Shown: positions 1-6,967 of the stretch, piece after piece
How positions within the stretch are numbered: the stretch's first letter is position 1
Layout: the number at the start of each line of letters is the position of its first letter
Position numbers and translations under genes: made by a program
The notes under the pieces: generated by a model
Told to the model about the DNA's origin: nothing
The model's database searches: none
Seen by the model: the letters and a program-made list of their open reading frames with translations, nothing else
From: Clostridia bacterium
GTDB taxonomy: Bacteria > Bacillota > Clostridia > UMGS1883
Reading direction: 5' to 3'
Length of the DNA stretch: 16,452 nucleotides
Assembly: GCA_900768005.1 (NCBI GenBank)
Contig: CAAGBE010000079.1
Span: 1 to 16,452 of the forward strand

Positions 1-10
1 ACTTGTATAC

Positions 11-46
11 AAAAAAGAACAGCCCCTTTCGGGACTGTCCTTTTTT
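11..46 (-). terminator. Intrinsic terminator of the SLH gene
   Basis: Read on the minus strand, a 16-pair stem (two G-U pairs) closes on a GAAA tetraloop, and its 3' arm ends in TTTTTT. It lies about 30 nt past the stop of the SLH protein gene. A-tracts on one side and T-tracts on the other would let it work in both directions. This is a textbook Rho-independent terminator. Confidence 0.93.
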
Positions 47-77
47 AATTGACTATTAATTTTATAAGAGTCAAGAA

Positions 78-2912
78 TTATTCTTCTTCAACTTCTTCTG
101 CTTCCGGAGCATCTCTGAATACGATAACTTCTACCTGAGTATCATCAAAGTATCTTACGAATACTTTGTAGTCATACTTGTCTGTATATCTGGAGAAGAG
201 ACCTGTACCCTTAGACTTCTTAGAAACTTCGATATCATCCTTTTCGATGTCGTCAACTTTGCTGAAGTCAACGAGTGTGTATCTAGCTGCGTTTCTCATT
301 GTAACACCGTCAAGTTCAACATAGTCGTTATCTTCGCCGTCACCTGTATAGGTTACGTCAACAACGTCTTCAAGATAGAACTTGCTAGCTGTGGGTTCCT
401 GAGATTCATCAAGGGTACCGAAGTAGTAATACTCGTCTTCCTTATCAGCGATATCAACCTTAAGGCCACCTTCTCTTGTGTAAAGAACTTCGTAGTCAGT
501 AATCATACCTTCTGCATTAGTTGCACCTACAAGGATGATGTTACCCTTTGCAAAGTCTGTTACTTCAGCATCTGTAGCAACATCTTCATCAAGGATTGTG
601 TAAGAAACTGCCTTACCATCCTGGAAGCCGTTGATTACGAATGCATCTTCATCATCAATAAGCTTTTCTTTGTAGCCTGTAACGATTATTGCTGCGCTAT
701 CCTGAGCGATTGCAGATGTAAGACCTGTACCAATTACAAGACCTGCAACATCATTGTTGTCATAGTCATAAGCCCAAAGATGGAAGTCATTACCTTCACC
801 ATCTACGAAGAAGTCAGCAACTTTACCAACCTTAATGTCGCCTGCTTCTACTGCTACACCATCTTCTATATCAGCAAGGGAGATAACAACTGTAGAATCG
901 TTGAAGGAAAGTGCACCGTATTCCATATTTTCTTCATCGTAGGCTCTACCTGTAACATTGGTTGCACCTTCTACTGCTGCTTCTCTAGCAAGCTCTTTAA
1001 CTTTGCCATCCTTTATAGTGATGTTGAATACAAGACCTGTGATTTCGTCTTCTGCAGCTGCATCCCAGCCGTTAGACTCTTCACCAAGGAGAGCTTCCAA
1101 AGCTGTGAGAACTGCATCATCAGTTGAAGCTTCACCAAACTTAGCCTTGTCAGCAAGTTCGTAGATTGCGGAAGTACCATCAGCAAGAACAACTTCAATC
1201 ATATTCTTTCTGCCTTCTGTACCAGCAGCGATTACGATACCGAAGTTCTTATCTGCTGTAGCATCGGCATAAGCGATCTGACCGTCTACGTTAAGGAAGA
1301 AGATACCTTCTTTCTTAGCAAGGTCCTCTGATGATTCGTAAGCAGAAAGGGGAGACCATACGTAGTCTTCGCCAGCAATTGTTACATCAGAAGTAGAGTG
1401 TTCATCAACCTTACCTGTAACAGTCTTGGAAGATACATAGTAAAGATTGAAGGATTCGTGGAGAGGTTCGTCGTCGTCACCAACAACAGAAACTGTATCG
1501 TTAGCAGCGATGTCAGCAACAGTTGCTATAGCGCCGTCCTTAATAACAACATAGAGAACGTCTTCGTCTTCTGTGTCGATGTCAAGGAGTTCATCAGTTT
1601 CAGCAAAAGATTTGAAGGAGATAAGACCATCTTCTTCAGAAACTTCTTCGATAACTGCTTCTGCAGAATATTTTGTAATGTAGATTTTGTCAATCTTGGA
1701 GTTAGCATCATTGCTGATAAGAGTAATGATACCACCTTCTTCTACAAGAGCTGCAAGTTCAGCTGTGTTAGAAACAGCCGTTACGCCTTCTGTAACTGTA
1801 CCGAAGTTGATTACAGGAGTAATAGCACCTGCAAGGTCAATAGTCTTCTTAGACTTAGAACCAACTTCTCTGTATTCGATAACGAGGTCATCATCATCGT
1901 TAGCTGTAAGCTGAGTTCCGCTAAGAACTGTAACCTTGTTTGCACCCTGCTTTTCAGCAACTGCGTAAACTGCACGTGCACCAAGTTCTTCGTCTTCTTC
2001 GTTACCAACGTAAGCAACTACCTTCTTACCAGCCATGTTGTTGATTTCGGGAACATATGTTGCATCGAAGTCAAAGTCTTCTGTTGCTGTGTAATCAAGA
2101 GCCTTGTAAACATTATTGTCGTTGAATCCGTAGTACTTAGCACCTTCGTCATCGAAAGTAACCTTCAGATCAGCATCTGCTGTGTAACCAGTGTCTGCAA
2201 ATGTTGCATAGGGAACTCCTACAACAACTGCTTCAATCTTTGTTACGTCAAGGTAACGAGAAAGAATTGTTTCTGCAAGCTTTGTGTATTCGTCTTCCTT
2301 ACCGGAAGGAGTCCATACATCCTGGTCCATAAGCGGAACTTCAAGAGCATTGTAAACGAGAACTGCGATAGTTCCACGAGTTGCAGGAGCACCTACAACG
2401 CCGTTAGAATTCTTTGTGATACCTTCACGAGCTGCTACTGCAAGGTAACCTGTAGACCAGCCACCCTTAGCCTGAGCGTCAAGCTCGTAACCAAGTGCAA
2501 CAACGATCATCTTGATTGCCTGCTCGTAAGTAACCTGATCCTCGGGACCGAAAGCACCGTTACCGTAACCGTTAACGATCTGGAGAGATTCAGCTACATT
2601 GATGTAACCGGAAGCCCAGTGGCTAGCGGGAACGTCATAGAAATTTGTTGTACCTGTGCTTGCTGTAGCCTGATCTTCATAACCGAGTGTACGGCAGATG
2701 ATAGCAGCCATCTGAGCACGAGTAACTGTGTCGTTGGGCTTGAAAGTACCATCTTCAAAACCTGTAAAAATGTTAAGGTTAGAAAGGATACCAACAGCCT
2801 CAGCAACTTTTGTTCCTGCTGTTACGTCTGTATAAGCAAAAGCACTGAAGCCCATGCTAAGAACCATAGCAAACGCAAGAACAACTGCGAGTGTCTTCTT
2901 GAGATTTTTCAT
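78..2912 (-). CDS. Secreted S-layer homology (SLH) domain protein
   Basis: A 944-residue exported cell-surface protein. Residues 1-26 form a signal peptide: a Lys-rich start, a hydrophobic core, and likely cleavage after AFA. Three SLH domains follow at about 27-80, 90-145 and 150-195. They carry the family signatures FxDGTFKPND plus TRAQMA (first), HWASGYI plus GYGNGAFGPED (second) and a more diverged third. SLH triplets normally bind pyruvylated secondary cell-wall polymer, so the protein is probably held on the wall. The remaining 740 or so residues match nothing I recognise. They are acidic, predicted beta-rich, contain degenerate repeats (about 498-561 and 653-728) and end in a Glu-rich tail. 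There is one cysteine (C73). The ATG start has AGGAGG 11 nt upstream. A strong promoter, a dedicated terminator and apparently biased codon use suggest high expression, possibly as a main surface-layer component; that last point is inference. Confidence 0.93.
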   Translation of the reverse strand: MKNLKKTLAVVLAFAMVLSMGFSAFAYTDVTAGTKVAEAVGILSNLNIFTGFEDGTFKPNDTVTRAQMAAIICRTLGYEDQATASTGTTNFYDVPASHWASGYINVAESLQIVNGYGNGAFGPEDQVTYEQAIKMIVVALGYELDAQAKGGWSTGYLAVAAREGITKNSNGVVGAPATRGTIAVLVYNALEVPLMDQDVWTPSGKEDEYTKLAETILSRYLDVTKIEAVVVGVPYATFADTGYTADADLKVTFDDEGAKYYGFNDNNVYKALDYTATEDFDFDATYVPEINNMAGKKVVAYVGNEEDEELGARAVYAVAEKQGANKVTVLSGTQLTANDDDDLVIEYREVGSKSKKTIDLAGAITPVINFGTVTEGVTAVSNTAELAALVEEGGIITLISNDANSKIDKIYITKYSAEAVIEEVSEEDGLISFKSFAETDELLDIDTEDEDVLYVVIKDGAIATVADIAANDTVSVVGDDDEPLHESFNLYYVSSKTVTGKVDEHSTSDVTIAGEDYVWSPLSAYESSEDLAKKEGIFFLNVDGQIAYADATADKNFGIVIAAGTEGRKNMIEVVLADGTSAIYELADKAKFGEASTDDAVLTALEALLGEESNGWDAAAEDEITGLVFNITIKDGKVKELAREAAVEGATNVTGRAYDEENMEYGALSFNDSTVVISLADIEDGVAVEAGDIKVGKVADFFVDGEGNDFHLWAYDYDNNDVAGLVIGTGLTSAIAQDSAAIIVTGYKEKLIDDEDAFVINGFQDGKAVSYTILDEDVATDAEVTDFAKGNIILVGATNAEGMITDYEVLYTREGGLKVDIADKEDEYYYFGTLDESQEPTASKFYLEDVVDVTYTGDGEDNDYVELDGVTMRNAARYTLVDFSKVDDIEKDDIEVSKKSKGTGLFSRYTDKYDYKVFVRYFDDTQVEVIVFRDAPEAEEVEEE

Positions 2913-2946
2913 AATAATCTCTTCCTCCTATAAAATTAAATTTTTT

Positions 2947-2968
2947 GAGAGGGTTTCCCCTTTACTCT
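2947..2968 (-). promoter_or_regulatory. Weak hairpin in the SLH gene 5' leader
   Basis: Between the predicted transcription start (near 2968) and the ribosome binding site, the minus strand can pair an AGAG and GGG arm with CCC and CTCT across a short AAA loop, with a bulge. It could stabilise the 5' end of an abundant mRNA. The stem is short, so support is modest. Confidence 0.3.
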
Positions 2969-2974
2969 ATTGCG

Positions 2975-3003
2975 AGTATAACATCATTTTTTTTATACGT
3001 CAA
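2975..3003 (-). promoter_or_regulatory. Sigma-A-type promoter of the SLH gene
   Basis: On the minus strand, -35 TTGACG (3003-2998) and -10 TATACT (2980-2975) are separated by exactly 17 nt of A-rich spacer. Transcription would start near 2968, giving a leader of about 55 nt that contains the AGGAGG site. This is close to consensus and correctly placed for the SLH gene. Confidence 0.85.
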
Positions 3004-3018
3004 TAGGTTTTTTTCATC

Positions 3019-3075
3019 TGTAACCAAACTGTAATGTTTTGTAATATTAGTATCATATTGTGTAACTTGTTGTAA
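3019..3075 (-). promoter_or_regulatory. Five phased RTTACA repeats upstream of the SLH promoter
   Basis: The minus strand carries ATTACA or GTTACA five times. The TGTAA cores on the plus strand begin at 3019, 3030, 3040, 3061 and 3071, so steps are 11, 10, 21 and 10 nt. All copies therefore fall on one face of the helix, and the nearest ends 15 nt upstream of the -35 box. Direct repeats with an 11-bp period are typical of OmpR/PhoB-family activator sites; Bacillus PhoP boxes are TTAACA-like. The identity of the regulator is inference. Confidence 0.55.
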
Positions 3076-3088
3076 TATTTGCAACAAG
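3066..3088. promoter_or_regulatory. Interrupted palindrome, possible operator
   Basis: CTTGTTG (3066-3072) is mirrored by CAACAAG (3082-3088). Two further A-T pairs lie inside, across one T/G position, around a TAT centre. The dyad is centred about 75 nt upstream of the SLH -35 box and overlaps the most distal phased repeat. It looks like a binding site for a dimeric regulator, but no regulator gene lies beside it. Confidence 0.35.
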
Positions 3089-3122
3089 CAGTTATTATGT
3101 ATATATAAATAGGAAGAAACTC

Positions 3123-3167
3123 AATAATGGCACATTTTGGGGACAGTCCCCAAAATGTGCCATTATT
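3123..3167. repeat. Perfect 45-bp palindrome, REP-like, after htrA
   Basis: Two perfectly matching 22-nt arms (3123-3144 and 3146-3167) surround a single base. The core is GGGGACAGTCCCC and the ends are AATAATGGCACA and its complement. It starts 1 nt after the htrA stop codon. No T-tract follows on the minus strand, so it is not a standard terminator, although such a stem could block exonucleases or slow polymerase. GGGGAC-core palindromes resemble REP-like elements mobilised by IS200-type (RAYT) transposases. No transposase is present here. Confidence 0.75.
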
Positions 3168-3168
3168 G

Positions 3169-4272
3169 CTAATTTACTGTTGCTAGCATTACCTCTACTC
3201 TCCGAACGGAGCCTTTTCGTATAAATTCTATTTCCACGGTTTCGCCGCCCTGCCGTCTGTATAGTTCTTCACGCAGAGACAGCATTGTATCGATTTTTTT
3301 GCCATTTATGGAAACAATAATATCGGCGTAGCGGATGCCTGCCTTGAATGCAGGGCCGTCGGTATCGAGTTTTGCAACAAAAAGCCCCTCGCTGATGTTG
3401 TCGTCTACACGAAGATACTTTGCCGCCTCGGGAGTATATGCATAGAGTCCGAGGTAGGGCGTGCGGAAGCTTCCTGCATTCTGAAGCCTTGCTATTACGG
3501 GGATGCAGGTATTTATCGGCACGGCAAAGCCCATTCCTTCTGCCGAGGAAACCTTGACGGTATTAATGCCCACTACCTCGCCCGATATATTTATAAGAGG
3601 GCCTCCGCTGTTACCTGGGTTTATGGAAGCATCTGTCTGGATAAGGTCCTCCATATAGCTTTGCTCGCCCTCGTCATTTTCTATGCTGATGCTTCTGCCT
3701 AACGCACTGACAATTCCTGCAGTAACCGTCCGCTGAAACTGCATACTGAGGGGGTTTCCGATAGCAAAGACGCTTTCCCCGACTCTGAGGGTTCTTGCAT
3801 CGCCCAACTGACAGTAGGGGTAGTCTGTACCGTCGATTTTTACCACGGCAAGGTCAAGACTGCTTTCACTCCACACGGTTTTTCCCTCAAGGGTTTCGCC
3901 GTTGTACAACGTCACCTCGATACGCTGGGGACGGGCACCTATTACGTGGTGATTGGTAATGATGTACCCGTCACTGCTTGCGAGAATACCGCTGCCCATA
4001 TACCATTGGGTTTTACTGTTGACACCTGAGGAGGTGTCGGCACTGGATATACCCACCACGCATTGGAGGGTTTCCTCCAGCATATTTTCCACATTGGCAG
4101 AGTTTGTTTCGCCTGTATCCCCAAAATTTGCAGGAGAATAGCTGAGTCTTTCACCGCTTTCGGGCGGTAAAGTTTCTTTTGGAGAAAACAAAGTATATGT
4201 CCCTGCGAGAATCAGCATAATTGCTGCACCGCTTCCTAAAAATAACGCGGCTTTTTTAATAACACCTTTCAT
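3169..4272 (-). CDS. htrA: HtrA/DegP-like membrane-anchored serine protease
   Basis: A 367-residue trypsin-fold protease with one PDZ domain, for surface or secreted protein quality control. Counting from the ATG at 4272, residues about 4-27 form one membrane anchor and are followed by a linker. The protease domain shows the full triad: H109 in TNHHVIG, D140 in SLDLAVVKI and S222 in NPGNSGGPL. A PDZ domain occupies about 268-365, with SEGLFVAKLDTDGPAFKAG-type sequence and SINGKKI. The frame runs upstream to a TTG at 4302, but the ATG at 4272 has AAGAGGTG six bases upstream and opens directly on the membrane segment, so I choose it. The site sits inside a terminator-like hairpin (4280-4308). 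The gene follows ispDF on the same strand, with no clear promoter of its own. Its outward-facing domain and location next to a secreted SLH protein fit envelope maintenance, but a functional link is only inferred. Confidence 0.93.
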   Translation of the reverse strand: MKGVIKKAALFLGSGAAIMLILAGTYTLFSPKETLPPESGERLSYSPANFGDTGETNSANVENMLEETLQCVVGISSADTSSGVNSKTQWYMGSGILASSDGYIITNHHVIGARPQRIEVTLYNGETLEGKTVWSESSLDLAVVKIDGTDYPYCQLGDARTLRVGESVFAIGNPLSMQFQRTVTAGIVSALGRSISIENDEGEQSYMEDLIQTDASINPGNSGGPLINISGEVVGINTVKVSSAEGMGFAVPINTCIPVIARLQNAGSFRTPYLGLYAYTPEAAKYLRVDDNISEGLFVAKLDTDGPAFKAGIRYADIIVSINGKKIDTMLSLREELYRRQGGETVEIEFIRKGSVRRVEVMLATVN

Positions 4273-4308
4273 AAAAAACACCTCTTGGGTTATTTTACCC
4301 AAAGAGGT
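4273..4308 (-). terminator. Terminator-like hairpin overlapping the htrA RBS
   Basis: On the minus strand, an 11-bp stem with one bulged T (arms 4308-4297 and 4290-4280) is followed by TTTTTT at 4278-4273 and then at once by the htrA ATG. It has the shape of a Rho-independent terminator for ispDF. Its 3' arm contains AAGAGGT, the htrA ribosome binding site. Folding would thus both end transcription and hide the site for translation. Confidence 0.75.
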
Positions 4309-4321
4309 ATTTTTTATTTGC

Positions 4322-5470
4322 TTATTTTCTTACGAGGGCAACTGCACGTGCTTCGATTCCTTCGCCTCTGCCCGTAAAGCCCATATGTTCGTTGGTTTTC
4401 GCCTTGATGCTGACCGCCTGAACCGAAACCTTCATTACCCTTGCAAGGTTTTCACGCATAAAGTCTATATAAGGTGCCATTTTCGGAGCCTGTGCGATAA
4501 GGGTTACGTCGATATTTCCTATTTCATAGCCTGCATCCCGCACTTCCCTTACGGCTTCCTCCAAAAGGTGCATACTGTCAGCACCCCTGTACTTTTCGTC
4601 GGTGTCGGGGAAATGTTTTCCTATGTCACCCAATGCCGCTGCACCAAAAAGTGCGTCAATCACGGCATGAATAAGTACATCCGCATCACTGTGTCCTGCA
4701 AGCCCCTTTTCATAAGGTATGTTGACTCCGCCTATAATGAGGGGTCTGCCCTCAGTAAGCCTATGTGTATCAAATCCCGTTCCTATCCGCACGGCACTGC
4801 CTCCTATTCCGCGTTTTCTGAGGATTCCCTCGGCAGTTACAATGTCCTCTGCCGTGGTAAGCTTTATGTTTTCATAGCTTCCGTCTACAATTTCTATCTT
4901 TGCACCCATTTTTTCCATCAGGGCACAATCGTCGGTCATCTGGAAGCCGAATTTCTCATACGCTGATTTAATAAGCTCCCTTTTGAACGCCTGCGGTGTC
5001 TGTATAAGTACCGCCGTTTCTCTGTCAACGGTGGAGGCAATCATATTGTCGGGAGTGACGGTTTTTATAGTATCCTTGGACTTTACACCTGCCGCTGCAC
5101 AGCCTGTCTTTATACAGGCAATGAGGGTGTTTTCTATTATTTCCTTTGTAACAAGGGGTCTTGCCCCGTCGTGAATCAGCAGAAGCTCGCCCTGTGCCGA
5201 ATTAATTCCCGAAAAGGAGCTTTCCCCACGGGTTAAGCCGCCAAGTACAAGCTTAACGGGGTAGGATTTCAATTCTTCTGCAAACGTATCCTTGTTCTTT
5301 TCGGAACAGACTACAATTATTTCATCAAAAAAGCCCGTACTTGAAAAAGCCTCCACGGTGCGGGAAAGCACGCTCTTCCCGAAAAGGTCAATAAGCATTT
5401 TATCCCTGCCCATTCGCGTTCCGCTTCCTGCCGCAACTATTATTGCCGATACGATTTTTCCATTGTACAT
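4322..5470 (-). CDS. ispDF: Bifunctional IspD-IspF (MEP pathway)
   Basis: A 382-residue cytoplasmic fusion of two enzymes of the non-mevalonate isoprenoid route. The IspD half (about 1-222) is the 2-C-methyl-D-erythritol 4-phosphate cytidylyltransferase, with the nucleotide-binding loop AAGSGTRMGRDK, then HDGARPLV and TDDCALME. The IspF half (about 228-382) is 2-C-methyl-D-erythritol 2,4-cyclodiphosphate synthase. Its metal ligands are visible as D234 and H236 in GFDTH and H268 in ADVLIHAVIDALFGAA, and it ends with the family's TGRGEGIEARA. The ATG at 5470 with GGTGA five bases upstream is preferred to the TTG at 5485, which lacks a ribosome binding site. It follows carD across a terminator. 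IspD and IspF act two steps apart (IspE lies between), so the fusion is not a direct two-step channel. Such fusions are known in proteobacteria and in some Firmicutes. Confidence 0.96.
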   Translation of the reverse strand: MYNGKIVSAIIVAAGSGTRMGRDKMLIDLFGKSVLSRTVEAFSSTGFFDEIIVVCSEKNKDTFAEELKSYPVKLVLGGLTRGESSFSGINSAQGELLLIHDGARPLVTKEIIENTLIACIKTGCAAAGVKSKDTIKTVTPDNMIASTVDRETAVLIQTPQAFKRELIKSAYEKFGFQMTDDCALMEKMGAKIEIVDGSYENIKLTTAEDIVTAEGILRKRGIGGSAVRIGTGFDTHRLTEGRPLIIGGVNIPYEKGLAGHSDADVLIHAVIDALFGAAALGDIGKHFPDTDEKYRGADSMHLLEEAVREVRDAGYEIGNIDVTLIAQAPKMAPYIDFMRENLARVMKVSVQAVSIKAKTNEHMGFTGRGEGIEARAVALVRK

Positions 5471-5491
5471 AATTTCACCAACCAATTGAAC

Positions 5492-5519
5492 AAAAGCTTC
5501 TCCTTTGGGAGAAGCTTTT
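5492..5519 (-). terminator. Terminator after carD
   Basis: A perfect 12-bp stem, AAAAGCTTCTCC paired with GGAGAAGCTTTT, closes on a 4-nt loop, 9 nt past the carD stop. The T-run on the minus strand is short and broken by a G, so read-through into ispDF is likely. No obvious promoter separates the two genes. Confidence 0.8.
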
Positions 5520-5528
5520 TATTTTATT

Positions 5529-6023
5529 TCAACCTTTTGCCAATTCTTCATCAACCATACCGTAAAGGCGTTCTTCAATACTGCTATGGTCGATACCCGT
5601 TGCCACTACAATTTCGCTGATAAGAATTTGCTTTGCATTAGAGAGCATTTTCCTCTCTCCTGTGGAGAGTCCTTTCTGTCTGTCGCGGAGCATCAGACTC
5701 TTCACAACGGCGGAAACCTCAAAAATGTCACCGCTCTTAATCTTTACCATATTTTCACGGAATCTTTTATTCCAGTTTTGTATAACATCAGTTTCTACGG
5801 TACGAAACTCAGAAAGCACCTTTTCAGCCTGTGCCTTCCCTATGACATCACGCATACCTACCCCTGCAGCATTCTCCATTGGGACCATAACTTTCATATC
5901 GCCTATGGGCATACGCATTACATAATACGACTGCTGTTTTCCCAAAATTTCCTTCTGCTCAATATCCTCAATGACTCCTGCGCCATGCATAGGATACACA
6001 ACGCTGTCACCAATTTTGTACAT
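5529..6023 (-). CDS. carD: CarD-family RNA polymerase-binding regulator
   Basis: A 164-residue CarD_CdnL/TRCF-type regulator. The N-terminal Tudor-like RNA polymerase-interacting domain (about 1-60) opens with KIGDSVVYPMHGAGVIEDIE, the family's hallmark; in CarD/CdnL and Mfd this fold binds the beta subunit. The C-terminal half (about 65-164) is the helical DNA-contacting part and includes ERKMLSNAKQILISEI. Family members stabilise open promoter complexes, notably at rRNA promoters. The frame continues up to an ATG at 6047, but the ATG at 6023 has GGACGGAGG six bases upstream and begins exactly at the domain, so it is chosen. A near-perfect sigma-A promoter sits 40 nt upstream. The following gene is ispDF, an order also found with separate carD, ispD and ispF genes in mycobacteria. 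Confidence 0.93.
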   Translation of the reverse strand: MYKIGDSVVYPMHGAGVIEDIEQKEILGKQQSYYVMRMPIGDMKVMVPMENAAGVGMRDVIGKAQAEKVLSEFRTVETDVIQNWNKRFRENMVKIKSGDIFEVSAVVKSLMLRDRQKGLSTGERKMLSNAKQILISEIVVATGIDHSSIEERLYGMVDEELAKG

Positions 6024-6069
6024 GGTACGCCTCCGTCCTCGATACATTCTGCCATAAAACTACAATATT

Positions 6070-6098
6070 ATTATAACACTTTTCACAATTTTTGTCAA
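6070..6098 (-). promoter_or_regulatory. Consensus sigma-A promoter of carD
   Basis: On the minus strand, TTGACA (6098-6093) and TATAAT (6075-6070), both exact consensus, are spaced by 17 nt. The predicted start near 6063 leaves a leader of about 40 nt before the carD ATG. There is no terminator between the upstream brkB-family stop and this promoter, so carD may also receive read-through. Confidence 0.9.
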
Positions 6099-6136
6099 AG
6101 AGTTATTTTCAATTTTTTACAGGGCACTTCTACGGT

Positions 6137-6967
6137 CTATTCATGAAGAGCCTTGTACTCGCGTACATCCTCCAGATATTTGTTGACTTCTGCACCGATA
6201 TAAAGGATATAAATACACACAAAAAGCCACAGCATAAAGAACACAAAGATGGAAAGCGTACTGTAAATGGAAAAATCTGCCACGCTTTCAAAGTACCACG
6301 AAAACACATCGGAAAATCCTACCCAACCAACTCCTGCTATAAGAGCGCCCGGTAGCTGCATTGACAGTTTTGTTTTTCTGTTGGGAATAATTTTGAACAT
6401 TCCCAGAAAGATACCCGACAAAAGCAAAACACCGATTATCAGTTTAAGAATCCTGATAAGGGGAGTTATGCTAAACAACCACGGCACATAGCCTGCAATC
6501 CACTCAGTAATAGTATTGCCAAAAACAAAGAATGTCAAACATAAAATAAAAAGTGCCATCAGAAGAAGGGTGTAGAACATACTCACAATGCGTACGATAA
6601 TAAAATTTCGCGTTTCGTCAGTGCAGAAAACACGGTTTAGTCCCCTCACAAGTGAAAAAACACCGATGGACGCCGCCCAAAGGGTGGTTATGGCAGTTAT
6701 TGACATCAATGCAGTATCACTTTTAGAGTAGGTGTCGGTTATTAATGTTTCCACCAATACTCGCGAGCTTTTCGGGAATACTGACACAATTTCCTCAAGC
6801 AGTTTGCCCTCTTCTATCGGGACAAATTTAATCATGCTGATAAGGAGCATCAGAAACGGAACAAAGGATACCGTTACGAAAAAGGCGGCGTGTGCCGTCT
6901 GTGCGCCGATACGGTCCTTTGAAATGCGTCCGAGAATATCCGCAATAAATTTAATTGTCTTTTTTAT
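6137..6967 (-). CDS. YihY/BrkB-family membrane protein, likely AUA start
   Basis: A 276-residue integral membrane protein with about six membrane helices (roughly 25-46, 88-110, 125-150, 165-188, 200-222 and 233-256). It matches the YihY/virulence factor BrkB family: the cytoplasmic N-terminus has KDRIGAQTAHAAFF, and the C-terminus has a GVGWVGFSDVFSWY segment and the closing YIGAEVNKY. The molecular role of the family is unsettled; earlier RNase BN assignments were withdrawn. The start is unusual. The homologous N-terminus begins at KKTIKFI, preceded in frame by ATA at 6967, which has GGGAGGG six bases upstream. No ATG, GTG or TTG exists in frame nearby. The open frame runs on to 7183, but that part crosses the upstream gene's terminator and coding end, so it is not used. 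No own promoter is visible. Confidence 0.88.
   Translation of the reverse strand: MKKTIKFIADILGRISKDRIGAQTAHAAFFVTVSFVPFLMLLISMIKFVPIEEGKLLEEIVSVFPKSSRVLVETLITDTYSKSDTALMSITAITTLWAASIGVFSLVRGLNRVFCTDETRNFIIVRIVSMFYTLLLMALFILCLTFFVFGNTITEWIAGYVPWLFSITPLIRILKLIIGVLLLSGIFLGMFKIIPNRKTKLSMQLPGALIAGVGWVGFSDVFSWYFESVADFSIYSTLSIFVFFMLWLFVCIYILYIGAEVNKYLEDVREYKALHE

Noticed and set aside
1398..2933. 511-codon open frame on the plus strand, antisense to the SLH gene
   Set aside because: It lies wholly opposite a gene with signal peptide, SLH domains, promoter and terminator. Its translation is Cys/Asn/Val-rich without domains. The openness is best explained by strong codon bias of the SLH gene removing stop codons in the opposite frame.
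3123..3167. Palindrome as a standard htrA terminator
   Set aside because: No T-tract follows the stem on the minus strand, and the perfect 22-bp arms are longer than the other terminators here. Termination is still possible, so it is reported as a repeat.
4273..4302. Longer htrA start at the TTG of 4302
   Set aside because: No ribosome binding site precedes it, it would place the hairpin inside the coding region, and the ATG at 4272 has AAGAGGTG at good spacing directly before the membrane anchor.
5505..6146. 213-codon plus-strand frame opposite carD
   Set aside because: Antisense shadow of a clear CarD protein. It spans the carD promoter and has no recognisable domain or good ribosome binding site.
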